A stretch of DNA of 64,000 nucleotides from Lumbricus terrestris (lineage: Eukaryota; Annelida; Clitellata; Crassiclitellata; Lumbricidae), in the NCBI GenBank assembly GCA_949752735.1, contig OX457040.1, forward strand, positions 4,071,583 to 4,135,582, given 5' to 3'. Below the pieces are notes generated by a model. That model saw only the letters and a list, made by a program, of their open reading frames with translations. It searched no databases and had not been told where the DNA came from. Position numbers and translations under genes: made by a program. This document shows positions 24,693 to 36,443 of the stretch, in pieces. The first letter of the stretch is position 1. Each line of letters starts with the position of its first letter.

Positions 24693-25311
24693 CCATCACT
24701 CGTGTTGTTCTCACCAGAGCTGTCTCTGAGAAGAGAGAGAGAGAGAGAGCTGCCATCTGGCAGGTTCGTACATCCGACCATTGCCATCCGATGGCACCAC
24801 TCCTGTTGAGCCTCTCCTCTTTCAACTGTTGATATCCCTCCTGCACTATCTCTGAGTGTCGATGTCTCTCGTCGTCCGTCCTTAGACTCAGTAAATATAA
24901 GACATCTAAACGTTTAGATTTTACCAGAGCCAATGCGCATCTACTGAGTCTAACCAGAATAATTGTAAACAAACAACACGCGAGGTCTAAGTTGATATAC
25001 GGCTTTATATTGAAGATGTATTGTATATTGAAATCAGTATAAGAGCGGAGAAGAGGACGACTCGGCAACGCATCACATTGCGAGGGTCTACTCGCTTTTA
25101 CTCTCTGCGGGCGAAGCCGGGTAGGCCTATAATTACATGTAGTATAGTCCATGATCATTATGAAAATATAGGTGGACCTGTTAGACACCTATTAAACGTG
25201 GTGAATTATTCCTACATAAGAATTTTACTTTCCTCTTTTGAAGAAGTAAAACCCCAACAATGGTGGCAGTAGACAGTAATTCCCAACAACGTGATGCTGG
25301 ACATGAGTGGC

Positions 25312-25511
25312 NNNNNNNNNNNNNNNNNNNNNNNNNNNNNNNNNNNNNNNNNNNNNNNNNNNNNNNNNNNNNNNNNNNNNNNNNNNNNNNNNNNNNNNNN
25401 NNNNNNNNNNNNNNNNNNNNNNNNNNNNNNNNNNNNNNNNNNNNNNNNNNNNNNNNNNNNNNNNNNNNNNNNNNNNNNNNNNNNNNNNNNNNNNNNNNNN
25501 NNNNNNNNNNN
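25312..25511. other. Assembly gap (200 N)
   Basis: Exactly 200 unknown bases, a conventional gap size, so the true distance is unknown. Confidence 1.
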
Positions 25512-26534
25512 GGGATCTGGCCAGACCCCCTTCATATATTTGCGGCATAACTTTTTTAGGAGTAATATTTTCTCAGATTGCTTTTATGACTTTGTTCCTA
25601 TATTACTGAGCTACAATTAGCACATCTAAACGACCAAATCGATTTAGTTACATGTATATGGGAGTTCTGAAGATAATTATACTGGCCGAGACTACAATGA
25701 TGACAGTTTGGACTGGACAGTGAGAGCAACAATCAATAAAGAATGTGAATATGGAGAAATGCCAATGCCTGAAGAACAACATTCATGTGTTTCTTATGAT
25801 GAAGACAATGTTGAAATTGAAGATGATGCTAAACACGATGATGAGACGGGATCTGATAGTGAAGATAATGATGACGAAATTGTTTATACTGATGAAGCCG
25901 AGAGATCTAAATACAAGTAAAGATCCGGATAATTTTTGACAGTCAAAAGCAATGCCATGAGAACGTGCTCTGTTGCAAAATGCAGTAACAGAAGACGTGG
26001 AATAAAATAATACGGACACATTGAGAATATTCAAGATAGTTTTGACAGTGTTATAACAGCCGAGATGAAAGACATCATCGTTCAACATACAAACCCGAAA
26101 ACAACAGCTAACGGATTATTTATGAAACCGATACATGTTTACATTTTAGGTTTTGTCCTATTCCATTATTTTTTAAAAATAGTTTTTTTTAGAAAACAGT
26201 CATGTTGACTCTGATCATAAGAGCATTCGGAAATAGTTTTACTAAAAATATGGTTTCTTTATTTTGATCTCCAAATTTTATAGATGGAAAACTATTGCAG
26301 CGATGAACATGTATGACAAACCGTCACAATTGATGTAATTAAACATTTAATTTCAAATTCATCATTAACAATGATTTATATTGCATAAAGAGACTGATAC
26401 AATGTTGTTTTGAGTTACTCTATATCATCTGACAAAATTGGCATGTAAAAAGCACTATTACCACATCAAAACGGGGGGTCTGGCCAGACCCCCTTGTTCA
26501 AATAAGTTGCATTTTTCGCTTGTTCGGATGAGGG
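25512..26534. mobile_element. piggyBac-like remnant PB3, left end lost in the assembly gap
   Basis: The right end is CCCTCATCCG next to TTAA (26535-26538), with the perfect palindrome GGGGGTCTGGCCAGACCCCC at 26474-26493. A matching but mutated palindrome lies at 25512-25530, directly after the N gap, so the left terminus is hidden. The acidic frame 25708-25920 (DDETGSDSEDNDDEIVYTDE) may be the N-terminal region of its transposase. Confidence 0.65.
25708..25920 (+). pseudogene. Acidic fragment, possible piggyBac transposase N-terminus
   Basis: 70 residues rich in Asp/Glu, inside PB3. piggyBac transposases often begin with an acidic segment. No catalytic motif follows. Confidence 0.35.
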
Positions 26535-26959
26535 TTAATTTATATTCCTTCCTTCAAATCTGATTGTTATACGACGCTGCGTTGTAATGGAAGAAACTAG
26601 CTTACTTCATTTCGAGTCCAGAGTCGTTGACAATGACGTAATAATTTTATGCGATCTAGGCAAAGACATAATTGAACGGCGTTAACAAAGCTATTTATAA
26701 CTGATTCTGAAATTGCCTTAAAGGTGTCTAAAATGGATGTCCTTTAAGGGACGCTATTTAACTGTTTCGGTCGTCTATATACATGTAATAATTCATAACT
26801 CATCTTCGCGATTTCAATTATTTGTCGTGTCGCTAGAGGCCTCCGGATTTAGACACCTTCAAAACCCTTACCCCTTCGAAAATAAATTTTAAAAATGAAG
26901 AAAGATTTTAATTCTCATCAGGATGTCTACCATCGGCTTCAACATAAGCTTTTTTTATT

Positions 26960-27010
26960 TAAACCAACGTCGTCGTTTGACATCAAAGGCCGTTGACGAC
27001 AATTTACAGC
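26960..27010 (+). repeat. Hairpin repeat, GTCGTC/GACGAC stem
   Basis: Arms 26969-26974 and 26995-27000, loop GTTTGACATCAAAGGCCGTT. Confidence 0.8.
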
Positions 27011-27019
27011 TTATACAGT

Positions 27020-27970
27020 GCAGTAACAATGAATTCATGGCGTCCAAAATACACCATATAACGTTGTCATAACAATGTCGTTTTTCGTTGCCTTAGGCTT
27101 AACATAATATTATTGTTCATCATCATTAGTGTTCATATTTAACAGCAAAAATGGTTAACAGTTAATAACATGAACTACAAGGTTACAAGTTTTATTAATG
27201 GCAAAGTTAAAGGTCCAATGGTAAAAACATTTTTTTGTGCAAACCAATTTGTTTGGTTATATTCATTTATGTTCTGCAGTGATTGACATTTGCAAGACAT
27301 ATAAAAAAATTTTAGAGACGCATATTGACGCTTCGAGACGTATAGACCCTACTGTAACAAGCCACTGCCTAAAAGTAGCATCGGCGACAAGTTAGTTAGT
27401 TGATCAAATTCATCCAATGCATTAGCAATTTGCACACTCAGTTCCTTGACGTTTCTTACGTTTATTGCGCAGTGATGAAGTTCCAACGATGATCATTCGG
27501 AAAAATTACAACCGTCGGATATTTATGAAGAAACTGTAGCAGACAATTATGTCAATTTCAAACATTCACAGCCTTTCAGATTCTTAAATCCTGTTGCCTG
27601 ATAAAATTTGGGGAGATACAGATAATGCAGTAGAAAATAATGCAACGTCAATACGAATGCTGTCACGTCTGGTCTACCATGATGACCTACTTAGTCATTG
27701 GAGCAAACAATCAGATAGATCAATCGATCAATCACATCATTTATTGTTCCCACAATAAAACATAACATACAAAAAATAATGTAACACAATTAAAAATTTG
27801 AGTCGACAACCAATGTGATTACAAAAAATTATCAATGTATATGATTATGCATGGTAAACAATGGGAACCACTGAAGGGAAAAAATCCCATTATGTAGGGA
27901 CCCTACTTTCAAAATTAACCCTGTAAGATGCTGGGAGATCCACGATTAGTTCTGGAGGATGATAAAAAAG
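27020..27970. other. No gene recognised
   Basis: AT-rich flank of element A. No repeats detected besides short A-rich tracts. Confidence 0.5.
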
Positions 27971-27974
27971 ATAA

Positions 27975-28014
27975 TAAACAAATAAACAAATAAACAAATA
28001 AATAAAATAAGATT
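27975..28014. repeat. (AAAC)n/(AAAT)n microsatellite
   Basis: Short tract about 60 bp left of the element A target site. Confidence 0.9.
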
Positions 28015-28083
28015 AAAAGAACTGAATATGCATAAGTTCAAAGGCAATTATGTTGTTTTCCTTCTTTATATGGATGTATCCAT

Positions 28084-28235
28084 TAGTGTGTCCCACGAAA
28101 GCATGGGGGGAAAAGTTTTGATGAAACTTTTGATGCAGTCCCTCTAAAAAGTTTCTTTATGGTCCCATAAGAACACCCTCCAAATTTTATGACATTCCTG
28201 AATGATTTAGAGGTCGCTCAAGGTCACAGAATTAA
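28084..28235 (+). repeat. Left terminal inverted repeat of element A (long end)
   Basis: Starts TAG. Box 1 (CAGTCCCTCTAA) begins 52 bp in, and box 2 (TTTAGAGGTCGCTCAA) begins 122 bp in, at 28206. Relative to the right end it carries 12 extra bases, visible as a local duplication around GATGAAACTTTT. Confidence 0.85.
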
Positions 28236-28753
28236 TGTAATTTCTTTTATATTGAGCATGAAATATATAAGTTTGAAAATTTTCGGAAAGCCGCACTTTG
28301 GTTTCGTAATAACACGCTTAGCTGTGTAAGAATACTATCAAATAGTAGAATCTACGAACATGTGATCTTATTTCATATGTGAATAATGTTTTGAGCAAGA
28401 ATAAGACAGAAAACAGCAGAATCAAGATTGCTTGACCTCACTGCGCATTTTGCAATAGTTCCACACAACGATTCCAATAACATTTTTATTATTAGGGCCT
28501 ACAGTTTGACGTTTGAGAAATAGTTGTAACCTTGACACGTGGCCAGGCAGTCTGCTAGTAAATAGCTATCTTGGTTATTGATGTTTGAATTGCGGGTACC
28601 TGCTGATTTTTGTTGTTGTAGAAAGATCATGCTTAATTATGAATATTGTGGTATAGGCTAATACATTTCTTACATTCTTCATAGCAATAGTCCCACTTTG
28701 TTATGGGCCAACTCAATTACGCTGCAGCACTGCTTGTTATTATTTTCGCGGCA

Positions 28754-30967
28754 ATGTCAAAGTTTACCTCGACGCGTAGTACTGACCTTGTTTGGTTGAT
28801 TGGACATCCCCGTAACACTATGACAGGGGCTCGCCTCCCATCCGCTCGTGATGTTATGAGAAACTTTCTGTACTTTCACCGCAAGCAGAAATTCACAGTT
28901 CCACAGAGTGCACAGCAAGTTTATGATCAGCTGCTACCATTCTGGAATAAGTCAAGACTGACCGTACGACACAAACCAGACATTATTGAGAAGATTAAAG
29001 ACCTCTACTGCCAGCATGCAGTTTTGAGGAAAAATCGCTCAAGGAATAATGCCAAGGATCAGCAGAACCAAAAGGAGTATACCGAAAAACTGGATAGTCT
29101 TTTTGACATCAGTCATGCTAACTCTGATAAGCTGATAAAGAATGAGGAAGACCGTCAGTTTCTAAAACTGCAGCAAGCATCTAGAACTGGATGCATTGGG
29201 TCTGTTGACAGAAAAACATTTCATCGTGAAAAACGATCAGCTGCGCGCAAAGAAAAATTTCTCAAACGACAAGCCGCTGCAGCCATAGGGGTTGAAGAGG
29301 GTGAACCGGATGCATCGGAATCGAATGCGTGGCTGTCAACCATCAGTTCCTCTGATGATGAAGACAAAGAATCTACAGAAGAATTCATTGTCAAACGTCC
29401 GAGTAGCAGCGTGAATAAACTGAGTAACGATGCTAAGCGCAGGAATGTGATGACTCAAAAAGTATCTGCCATATTAGATAGAACAAACACAAGTATTCGT
29501 ACGTCAACGATGATCTTAGCTTCTCTAGTCAACGAAATATCCAGCTCAACATCTTCAGCAGTGCTTTCGAAGAGTAGTATTCATCGTCAACGACAGCATT
29601 TTCGCAGTGAAACTGCCAAGCAAAGCAAGGATAACTTTAGAGCCTGCAAATCTGTCGTGCACTGGGATGGCAAGCTGCTACCCGACATCACTGGAGTAAA
29701 AATTGGCAAAGTAGACAGACTGTCTGTCCTGACTTCTTCTCTGGTTGATGGAAGTACTAAACTTCTGGGTGTGCCAAAGTTGGCCGCTGGCTCAGGACAG
29801 GCAGTAGCGGTGGCTGTTCTGGATCTTTTGAAGTCATGGCAGTGCGATACATTTGTAATCGGCATGTGCTTTGACACAACAGCCTCAAATACCGGTAGGA
29901 TAAATGGAGCTTGCACCCTTCTAGAGAAGGCAATTGGTCGTAATCTGCTTTGGATGGCCTGTCGACATCATATGTTTGAAGTCTTGTTGTCGGATGCATT
30001 CACAGTGTGCCTTGGCAAAATATGTCCATCGACTGGTCCTGACATTCTGCTCTTCAAGCGATTTAGAGATAAATGGTCTGACCTAGCTCACCGCCAACCA
30101 AAGCCTCGACCAATGCCACTGATCTCTGCATCTGACAAATTGAAGGAATTTATTAGTGAACAGCTTCAGCGTGGCCACCCTCGAGATGATTATCGAGAAT
30201 TTCTCCACCTCGCTGCAGCCATGGTTGGATTGAACAGTTCACTAGCGGTTCGCAAGCCTGGTGCCCTTCACAGAGCGCGTTGGATGGCGAAAGCAATATA
30301 CTCAATGAAGATTGAATTGCTTTATGATGGAAACGAAAACGTGATCCATCTGACTGCAGGTGAATTTCGAGGCATAAAACGATTTAACAGGTTTATAGTC
30401 AACATCTACATTCAGTCGTGGTTTTCATGTCCAGTCGCTGCTGACGCACCCATCAATGACATTCAGCTGATCCAAAGGTTGCAGGACTATGACGATTCTG
30501 CTCTGCGGACGACAGGTCTAAAGATGATGCAGCGTCATTCTTGGTACCTAAGCCAAGAGATAGCAACCATTGCTCTGTTCTCTCAGCTTCTGTCTTCTGA
30601 ACAGAAAGCACAGATTATCTCTACAATGAAAGATGATCGAGGATTGCACCTGATTAAGTCTCTTCCCAGTACAATATCGGACTTATCAATTTCTCGAAGC
30701 TTTTTCCGAACCGCTGCCATTGACGACAGCTTTCTTGATATTCCAGTTGACGAGTGGAAGGATAACCAATCCTATCAGATTGCATATGATTTTGTAAATA
30801 ACTTGGCCTGTGTGAATGACCTCGCCGAACGTGGTGTAGCTCTAATGCAGAATTTTAATCCAACAATAACTAAGAATGAAGAACAAAAACAGTTCCTTCT
30901 GCAAGTTGTGGAAAAACACAGGCAGGATTTTCCTAAATGCAATCGCGATGATCTTGCAAACATGTAG
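28754..30967 (+). CDS. hAT-like transposase of element A (737 aa)
   Basis: Putative nuclear DDE/RNase H-fold transposase acting on element A's ends. An upstream in-frame ATG at 28703 would add 17 hydrophobic residues. I chose 28754 because the protein then begins MSKFTSTRSTD, aligning with MSSVAKGTRSQ of the element B protein. In this numbering the landmarks are HWDGK with D305, CFDTT with D374, a C-x2-H motif at C403-H406, an R-W pair at 509-510 and an AERG motif with E692. Spacing and motifs resemble hAT enzymes (D, D, CxxH, RW, E). A basic, lysine-rich segment and an acidic serine-rich stretch lie around residues 155-215. The protein is intronless as read and has no internal stop. It is homologous to the element B protein along its full length. 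I recall similar proteins in many invertebrates, usually unnamed. Catalytic assignments are inferred. Confidence 0.85.
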   Translation: MSKFTSTRSTDLVWLIGHPRNTMTGARLPSARDVMRNFLYFHRKQKFTVPQSAQQVYDQLLPFWNKSRLTVRHKPDIIEKIKDLYCQHAVLRKNRSRNNAKDQQNQKEYTEKLDSLFDISHANSDKLIKNEEDRQFLKLQQASRTGCIGSVDRKTFHREKRSAARKEKFLKRQAAAAIGVEEGEPDASESNAWLSTISSSDDEDKESTEEFIVKRPSSSVNKLSNDAKRRNVMTQKVSAILDRTNTSIRTSTMILASLVNEISSSTSSAVLSKSSIHRQRQHFRSETAKQSKDNFRACKSVVHWDGKLLPDITGVKIGKVDRLSVLTSSLVDGSTKLLGVPKLAAGSGQAVAVAVLDLLKSWQCDTFVIGMCFDTTASNTGRINGACTLLEKAIGRNLLWMACRHHMFEVLLSDAFTVCLGKICPSTGPDILLFKRFRDKWSDLAHRQPKPRPMPLISASDKLKEFISEQLQRGHPRDDYREFLHLAAAMVGLNSSLAVRKPGALHRARWMAKAIYSMKIELLYDGNENVIHLTAGEFRGIKRFNRFIVNIYIQSWFSCPVAADAPINDIQLIQRLQDYDDSALRTTGLKMMQRHSWYLSQEIATIALFSQLLSSEQKAQIISTMKDDRGLHLIKSLPSTISDLSISRSFFRTAAIDDSFLDIPVDEWKDNQSYQIAYDFVNNLACVNDLAERGVALMQNFNPTITKNEEQKQFLLQVVEKHRQDFPKCNRDDLANM

Positions 30968-31207
30968 GCCTAGAATGTAGAATTCGACAGTAAGTAGGCC
31001 TAGGATGTGCGTCATTATGAGCACTGAGCAGTGAGGAGAACAAGCCAATGAATGCAGGTTATGGAGAACCAGAAACCTTGACTTGCTGTAATTTGGAATT
31101 TGTATTAATGACGGTAACCGATCAGTACTAATAACTGATATTGTGATTTTATACGATTTCTGCATTATTTGATGGTGTAAAACAGACCCATGTATCGAAT
31201 TGTATCT

Positions 31208-31213
31208 AATAAA
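31208..31213 (+). terminator. Polyadenylation signal AATAAA of element A gene
   Basis: Canonical hexamer about 240 bp after the stop codon and before the right inverted repeat. Confidence 0.6.
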
Positions 31214-31337
31214 GTTATATACTGTTAGATACTACTATTTCAGACCTTTCCAATGGTATTAAACATGTCATCATAGGATAAAAGGTATGCGTCTAAAAGC
31301 ATTTAGAAATTGAACACCGAGCCCAAATTATGGTAAT

Positions 31338-31483
31338 TTGGGGGAAATGTGTTTGCCTTGAGCGACCCCTAAATATTTTTGTATCGTCATAAAATTTTAT
31401 AGGTGTTATAATGGGACCATATGGAAACTTTTTAGAGGGACTGCATAAAAATTTTCCCCAATTTTTTTTCCTGGGACACCCTA
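31338..31483 (-). repeat. Right terminal inverted repeat of element A (short end)
   Basis: Read inward from 31483: terminal TAGGGTGTCCCA, then the same CAGTCCCTCTAA box 40 bp in, and box 2 (TTTAGGGGTCGCTCAA) 110 bp in, at 31373. Confidence 0.85.
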
Positions 31484-31499
31484 GTATCCATATGCAATC

Positions 31500-32380
31500 G
31501 CCAGGGAAGGTAGTGAGTGAGTGATGAATCAAAAAAGGATGATATATATTGCGAGGGAGGAAGGGAGGGAGGGATGGAGATATGACACAGTTAGTGAGAT
31601 ACAACGTGCGCCTTAACCAGAGAGTTGCTGTGATAGGTCCCTCCTCATGAAATGCCATCCCCCCTCTTTTACGGGCTAAGTTCATGTCTGAGCTCTTCTC
31701 TGCATAATCTCGTTCTGTTAAAACGTTTTTTTTCTCCCGTAGAGATGTGATGAAAGCGTTTCGGAAGAGTGTTTGCTGCGAAAAGCGATCTAGGAATTTT
31801 ATATGTGATACGATACCGGTACGGCACTCAAGAATAATGGCAGAATAATATAATAATTATTGTTCGTTCACGGTTAGCCACTGCATAGACTTATTATAGA
31901 TCATACTCTTCGTCACAACACGCTCTCCCTCGATCTGATTTGACCATGTCAGATATGTGACTAATGATCTGTCTATTTAAATTATCTATATAACTAGTTG
32001 CACTCGTTTTGGAGGTGTGCTAAAAAGGACCATATCGTTTGCAGTGTTTTCAACATCTCAGGGCCATTGAAATCAACATTACTGCATCCTCGAGAAATTT
32101 CTATTCAAACAGTTTAGTAACATTTTATGGAGACATAGGCACAACTAGAAAACCTTTGTATAATGTTTTATTATCAGTTTTATTGAACATCGCCATCCTA
32201 AGTTCTGACTATAACGTCGTTTCTATAGCTTGTAACGTTTATCCGTCTTAAGCTTATTTTAGCAGGTATTGAAAATGTACTGCATTTAAATGGCCAGTTC
32301 AAAGAGAAAACCAATTCTTTATAAATGTATAATATAATTGAAAACTGTTAAATAAACAATACAATTACGCAGTATTCCTA
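31500..32380. other. No gene recognised
   Basis: Includes a GGGAGGAA-rich tract near 31552-31580 and AT-rich sequence. Confidence 0.5.
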
Positions 32381-32382
32381 TT

Positions 32383-33220
32383 TACTTATTGGCGTTGATT
32401 ATCTACTATATTATTTAATTCTTATCTTCACTTGAGTGTAGATATTCTTTTCTAGTTCAACGTCTGCCAATTCGGTAAACTGTCGTAGTTCGATTCTCGT
32501 TTTCTGACAACCAAGTGTCTTTCGAAGTAGATGAGGAATAATATACACCGATGAAGTTTCGCAGTCCAGGCCGAACCACGGAATTCCAGAATGTATATTT
32601 AGTATTCGCTAACACCAGTCTTCTTACTTCAATAGATGAGATGTGTCACAATTCCAGCGTACACATCGACCATATGATCAACCAAGTGATCATAACAACA
32701 CTAATCAACCGTGTGATTATCTCCAGCTTTAATCAACCGTGTGATTAATTTCCAGCGACTCTCCAACGTTCGCAAAATTCAAAATCAACGATCAAACTCT
32801 CCACCAACGAATGACGATAGTTATAACAGGCTCCAGATTTTGCCTCGAACACAAAACTGTCCCGAAAAACTCAACGTCTACTGGCTACACTTCTTCCAAA
32901 CGTCGAAGATGTACCAAACTGTTCATTCTGCGGTTAATTTAACTTAAGAGTTCATTTGACACAACAAATGACCCTTCTGTATCAACCTCAAATTGCAGAA
33001 ATCAAAGATTTTTCCGTTTCGCTCGATGACGTGCGTTTAATCCGTTAGCGCGTCATTACGTTACGTGTGTTGATATAGTTACCATTAGCAACCAACCTCG
33101 ATCAGCCTCGCTGTCTTGATTAAGCGCGTCTGTGTTTTCGTTTGCTGATCATATTACTAAATATTAATTCTTCTAGCAACGCCAATTAATTAACTAACTA
33201 AATCAACGCCACTACATTGT
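32383..33220. mobile_element. Possible degenerate solo LTR
   Basis: TTGGCGTTGATTATC near 32389 and AAATCAACGCCACTACA ending 33217 form an inverted pair, and the composition resembles the solo LTR at 50623. The left terminal TG is lost and no duplication is clear. A small tandem repeat of about 28 bp (AATCAACCGTGTGATTA) lies at 32670-32755. Confidence 0.3.
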
Positions 33221-33229
33221 CTATCTTAA

Positions 33230-34370
33230 CTTCTACTTATAATTAACACTTAATACTAGACAAGTTAGTTTGATAGATAATAGCGATTTAATACGCTACA
33301 TAGCTCCAGACCATCGATAATGTAATCAGCAGATTCAGTGGTAATCACAATTTGACGATACTGTGGGATGTCTTTTCTCATTCTGTGAGATTTCAGGAAT
33401 GTCTGTTTTTATTAGGTATCAGAATTCTATTTTTCTCATCCTTGTCGCTGGAAACTCAATTTTCCGTAAGATCGACGATAAAACAATTGAAGCGTGGGAA
33501 ATAATAAAAACAATTGATGTCTTAAGACACCGCAAAAATGGTATGAAATGATTTTATAAATAGCGCACAGGCTTGAAAAACGATCGCTGCATTCGTCTGT
33601 AACGAACCAAATGATGTCGTTTAATTAGCACAATAAAAATTAAGGTTGAGGGAAAATCACTTCGCCACTGGCCGTGATCTGGTAGATCTAGTCCAAAGTG
33701 TAAAGAAAGTAGGAGGGCGAGGTTTGCCATGATGAAGTAGGTTTATCGTTAAACACAAACTGCACACTCACAGAAACCTAACAGCGATTCACACACGTTC
33801 ATGCCCAAGCACGTGAGCAGATGGCAATCGTTTACGTTGACCTCCTCTGATTTCACGGCTTGAGACTGGTGCCACTAAAACACGACTTGTGGCGGAATGT
33901 TCTCTTCTTGAGTTTCAGTCTCGCGCATAACGACATCGATCCCAGAATTCACTGTCGTTTTAAATGACCTAAGCATTTTGTGTCGTTGTTGAATTTCTAG
34001 CTTCTTGTGCAACAGATTTTCAGGTGTGTAAGGACATTTGGCTTCCAGTGGTTTTAAACATCCTGATTACGGTGAAACACGTTCAGATGACCGAGGCAAA
34101 AAAATAAGACATTTTTTCAATGACAGTGATATTGTTCTCTCTCCCTCTTCCATGGTCTTCCTTCTATTTTAAATTTCTATCTCACTTCCTCGCTCTCTGC
34201 CTCTTTCTCATCTCTGTCTCCCTCGCATTCTTTTACGCCGCAAGGCAGCAAGAAGCAACTAGAAGGGCATAATCAGCAATTACATTCAATTCGTAATTGC
34301 ATCAAATTGAAAATTCCATAATCAGACGATAAATTCGCAATGATTGCTCGAACACCTACAGTAGCTACGG
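33230..34370. other. Mostly unassigned, weak S1 remnants
   Basis: S1-like pieces near 33663-33760 (plus) and 33838-33900 (minus), both strongly diverged. A CT-rich stretch lies at 34138-34215. Confidence 0.4.
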
Positions 34371-34534
34371 CACAACTCAATTTGTGGCGATGCCAATCCC
34401 AAGCCTTGAGATAACAGAAGGACTACTTTTTTTAACACACAGTGGCGTTCCTTAGCCACAAAACAAAATAATATCATATCAGAGATGATTAGTGTCGCCA
34501 CGCCATTTAGGTTCACGTGGACAGACCGTTCTAG

Positions 34535-34665
34535 CCCGAGATTTGAATCTCTGAAGTAGCCACCTTCGGGAATCGAACCGCGGCACGCTCTCTTTCACAG
34601 AGCAGCGTACAGGTGCGCGGCCATCAACCGATGTAGCCAACCGAGCCAGTTAGTCTGCGTCTATG
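34535..34665 (-). repeat. tRNA-like segment, possible SINE head
   Basis: Minus strand GGTTCGATTCCCGAAGGTGG is box-B-like, with upstream GCGCACCTGTACGC. No clear copy elsewhere in the window. Confidence 0.35.
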
Positions 34666-34718
34666 GTCACTGAGATTATATTATTGGTTTGTTAATAAGT
34701 ATAACGATGGTGTCTCAT

Positions 34719-34800
34719 TAACCCTCAAGCTACCAAACTTTTCGTGACATGAACTACCAAGGGTCTATTTTACACATGAACTACCAAGTTTCTATACACT
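34719..34800. mobile_element. Solitary piggyBac-like end
   Basis: TTAACCCTCAAGCTACCAA followed by ATGAACTACCAAG twice. I found no partner end. Confidence 0.3.
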
Positions 34801-35029
34801 GTAGCCCTCCTACTTCATGATATCATTGATGCACTCTTGCGGCTGTTATTACCAAAGTTCGGATATTATGTAGCAATGACGAGCAATGCAGAAGCAGTTT
34901 TATGACGACATCTTGTGTTGGAGTCTGTGATCTTGTGCCGAATGCAATGCCAGGTCAATTTTATCAATAGAGAAATACCTAGCAATTGTATTCAATATGT
35001 GCATATTATGACGTTAAAACAACCCTTAA

Positions 35030-35218
35030 CAAAGGTGTTCAATTCACGCTCCTTATATCAGCTACAACTTCATTCGTTCATTTATATAATTTATATAGCG
35101 CCACTTTGGATACCTAATCTGAGGCGCTTTCGGTTTAACTGCAGGTCACGTCACCTTGCGCTACAATAATTGGTTACACGTTTTATCAATCCTCGCAAGA
35201 GTAGATTTGACTTAAGTC
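35030..35218 (+). repeat. Dispersed repeat shared with 56760-56893
   Basis: Shares AAAGGTGTTCAATTCACGCT then CGGTTTAACTGCAG and GCAAGAGTAGATTT. A SINE-tail-like insert (TATATAGCGCCACTTTGG) interrupts it near 35090-35130. Confidence 0.65.
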
Positions 35219-35701
35219 AGCTATAATGATTAACGAGTACTTTGACCTTCACTCAGTTCACTGTCGGTTGGAGGATGAAAGGTCGAATGCTGGTACTGAT
35301 CACACTCATATGCCGAGGCTAAGCAAATGAAGTCCATGAAGTTTCATATTCAATTATCTACGACGCATTCATGACCAGCTTATTGCAATGCTACTATTCT
35401 TTGCATTGTTCACACAACATTCGGACGACTTAATTGTTGGCTTATTTTCATTGAAAAATTGCTGTTGTTTGACGATTATGTAGCATACGACTGATGACTA
35501 TTTTGGATTCGATCTCCTACTTTAAACAATCTGAGGACGGGTCACCATCAGAACTCGCATAGTCGTTGAGTTTAGTGACATCTTGTGACATCTGCTTAAA
35601 CTAATTTCTGCTGATATACCAATCCACAATAATTCCGTAATATGTCTTTAAAAATCTGCATAAATTCACCGTTTAACTTCGTCAAAAAGCACTCAACCAT
35701 T

Positions 35702-35795
35702 CTGGTGGAAGTGCCAGTTCGCAGCCTTGGAACTCGAGGAGGGCGACGCCAGTCATCTATGCTAAGAAATTGCGTCGTTAATCTATCACGAAACA
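35702..35795 (+). repeat. S1-related repeat, diverged
   Basis: AAGTGCCAGTTCGCAGCC and GAGGAGGGCGACGCCAGTCA, ending GCGTCGTTAATC. Confidence 0.5.
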
Positions 35796-36184
35796 ATACA
35801 CTGATCGATTTATCAAAGCAATCTTTTAAGACACCTTTGAAACGTAGTAAACTTGTGCGATATGAATGACACGAGAAACTCACTGAATAATAAAGCACTC
35901 TAGCAATTATGTATTATTGGAGTCGTGGTAACTATCAGCAACAACCTCCTTATTATTATCGATTATTGAGTTCGTACTTAGACATAATTTTATGTAGTCG
36001 ATTTCACCAAGAATTTTAACCCTTGATTTTCTGTTTGATGGTCCAATAATTTGACGAAGTTCGCTTGAAGAATTAGTCGAAAACTTCAAAGGTAGGCCAA
36101 TGCTCAGTGTCATTGAAATCTAGAAGGAAGAAATTCTTATAAATATTGGAGCTTAAGCAAACTAAGGCAGAAATTTAGTTAAAG

Positions 36185-36350
36185 GTTGTATCTGTTCCGC
36201 CCTTGCACCTAGACAACTCATCTAGAATGATTGAAATGGCCTACACTGTCGGTGATAGGATGAGACGGCGAGTGAGAGGACTGGTCACTCGCCCTCGTAT
36301 GCAGAGGCTAAGAGAATGAAGTCGCTAATGCTTAATTATACTCATGGCTG
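36185..36350 (+). repeat. Body of the second SINE family, head missing
   Basis: AATGGCCTACACTGTCGGTG then ATAGGATGAGACGGCGAG, followed by GAAGTCGCTAATGC and CATGGCTGCTTC. Related to 35255-35345 more distantly. Confidence 0.65.
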
Positions 36351-36443
36351 CTTCAGGGTTATTCGCTTTAATAGATAGCTCTTCGTCATCTTAATAGACC
36401 GTTACACAGAATATTTGAAAAATTTAATTTTCTTTGTTTAGCG

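Larger units (their letters stand above)
28084..31483 (+). mobile_element. Element A: complete hAT-like DNA transposon (3,400 bp)
   Basis: The left end reads TAGTGTGTCCCA and the right end, read inward on the minus strand, reads TAGGGTGTCCCA. The inverted similarity continues imperfectly for about 150 bp. The flanks carry a perfect 8-bp direct repeat, GTATCCAT, at 28076-28083 and 31484-31491. An 8-bp duplication and TAGNG-type ends are features of the hAT superfamily. The only long gene inside is the transposase-like CDS at 28754-30967, with a polyadenylation signal before the right end. Because the gene is open and both ends and the target duplication survive, the insertion looks young and could be autonomous. 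I cannot say whether it is active. Confidence 0.9.

Noticed and set aside
28703..28753. Signal peptide or membrane anchor at the start of the element A protein
   Set aside because: The hydrophobic leader lies upstream of the ATG that aligns with the paralogue's start and does not fit a nuclear enzyme.
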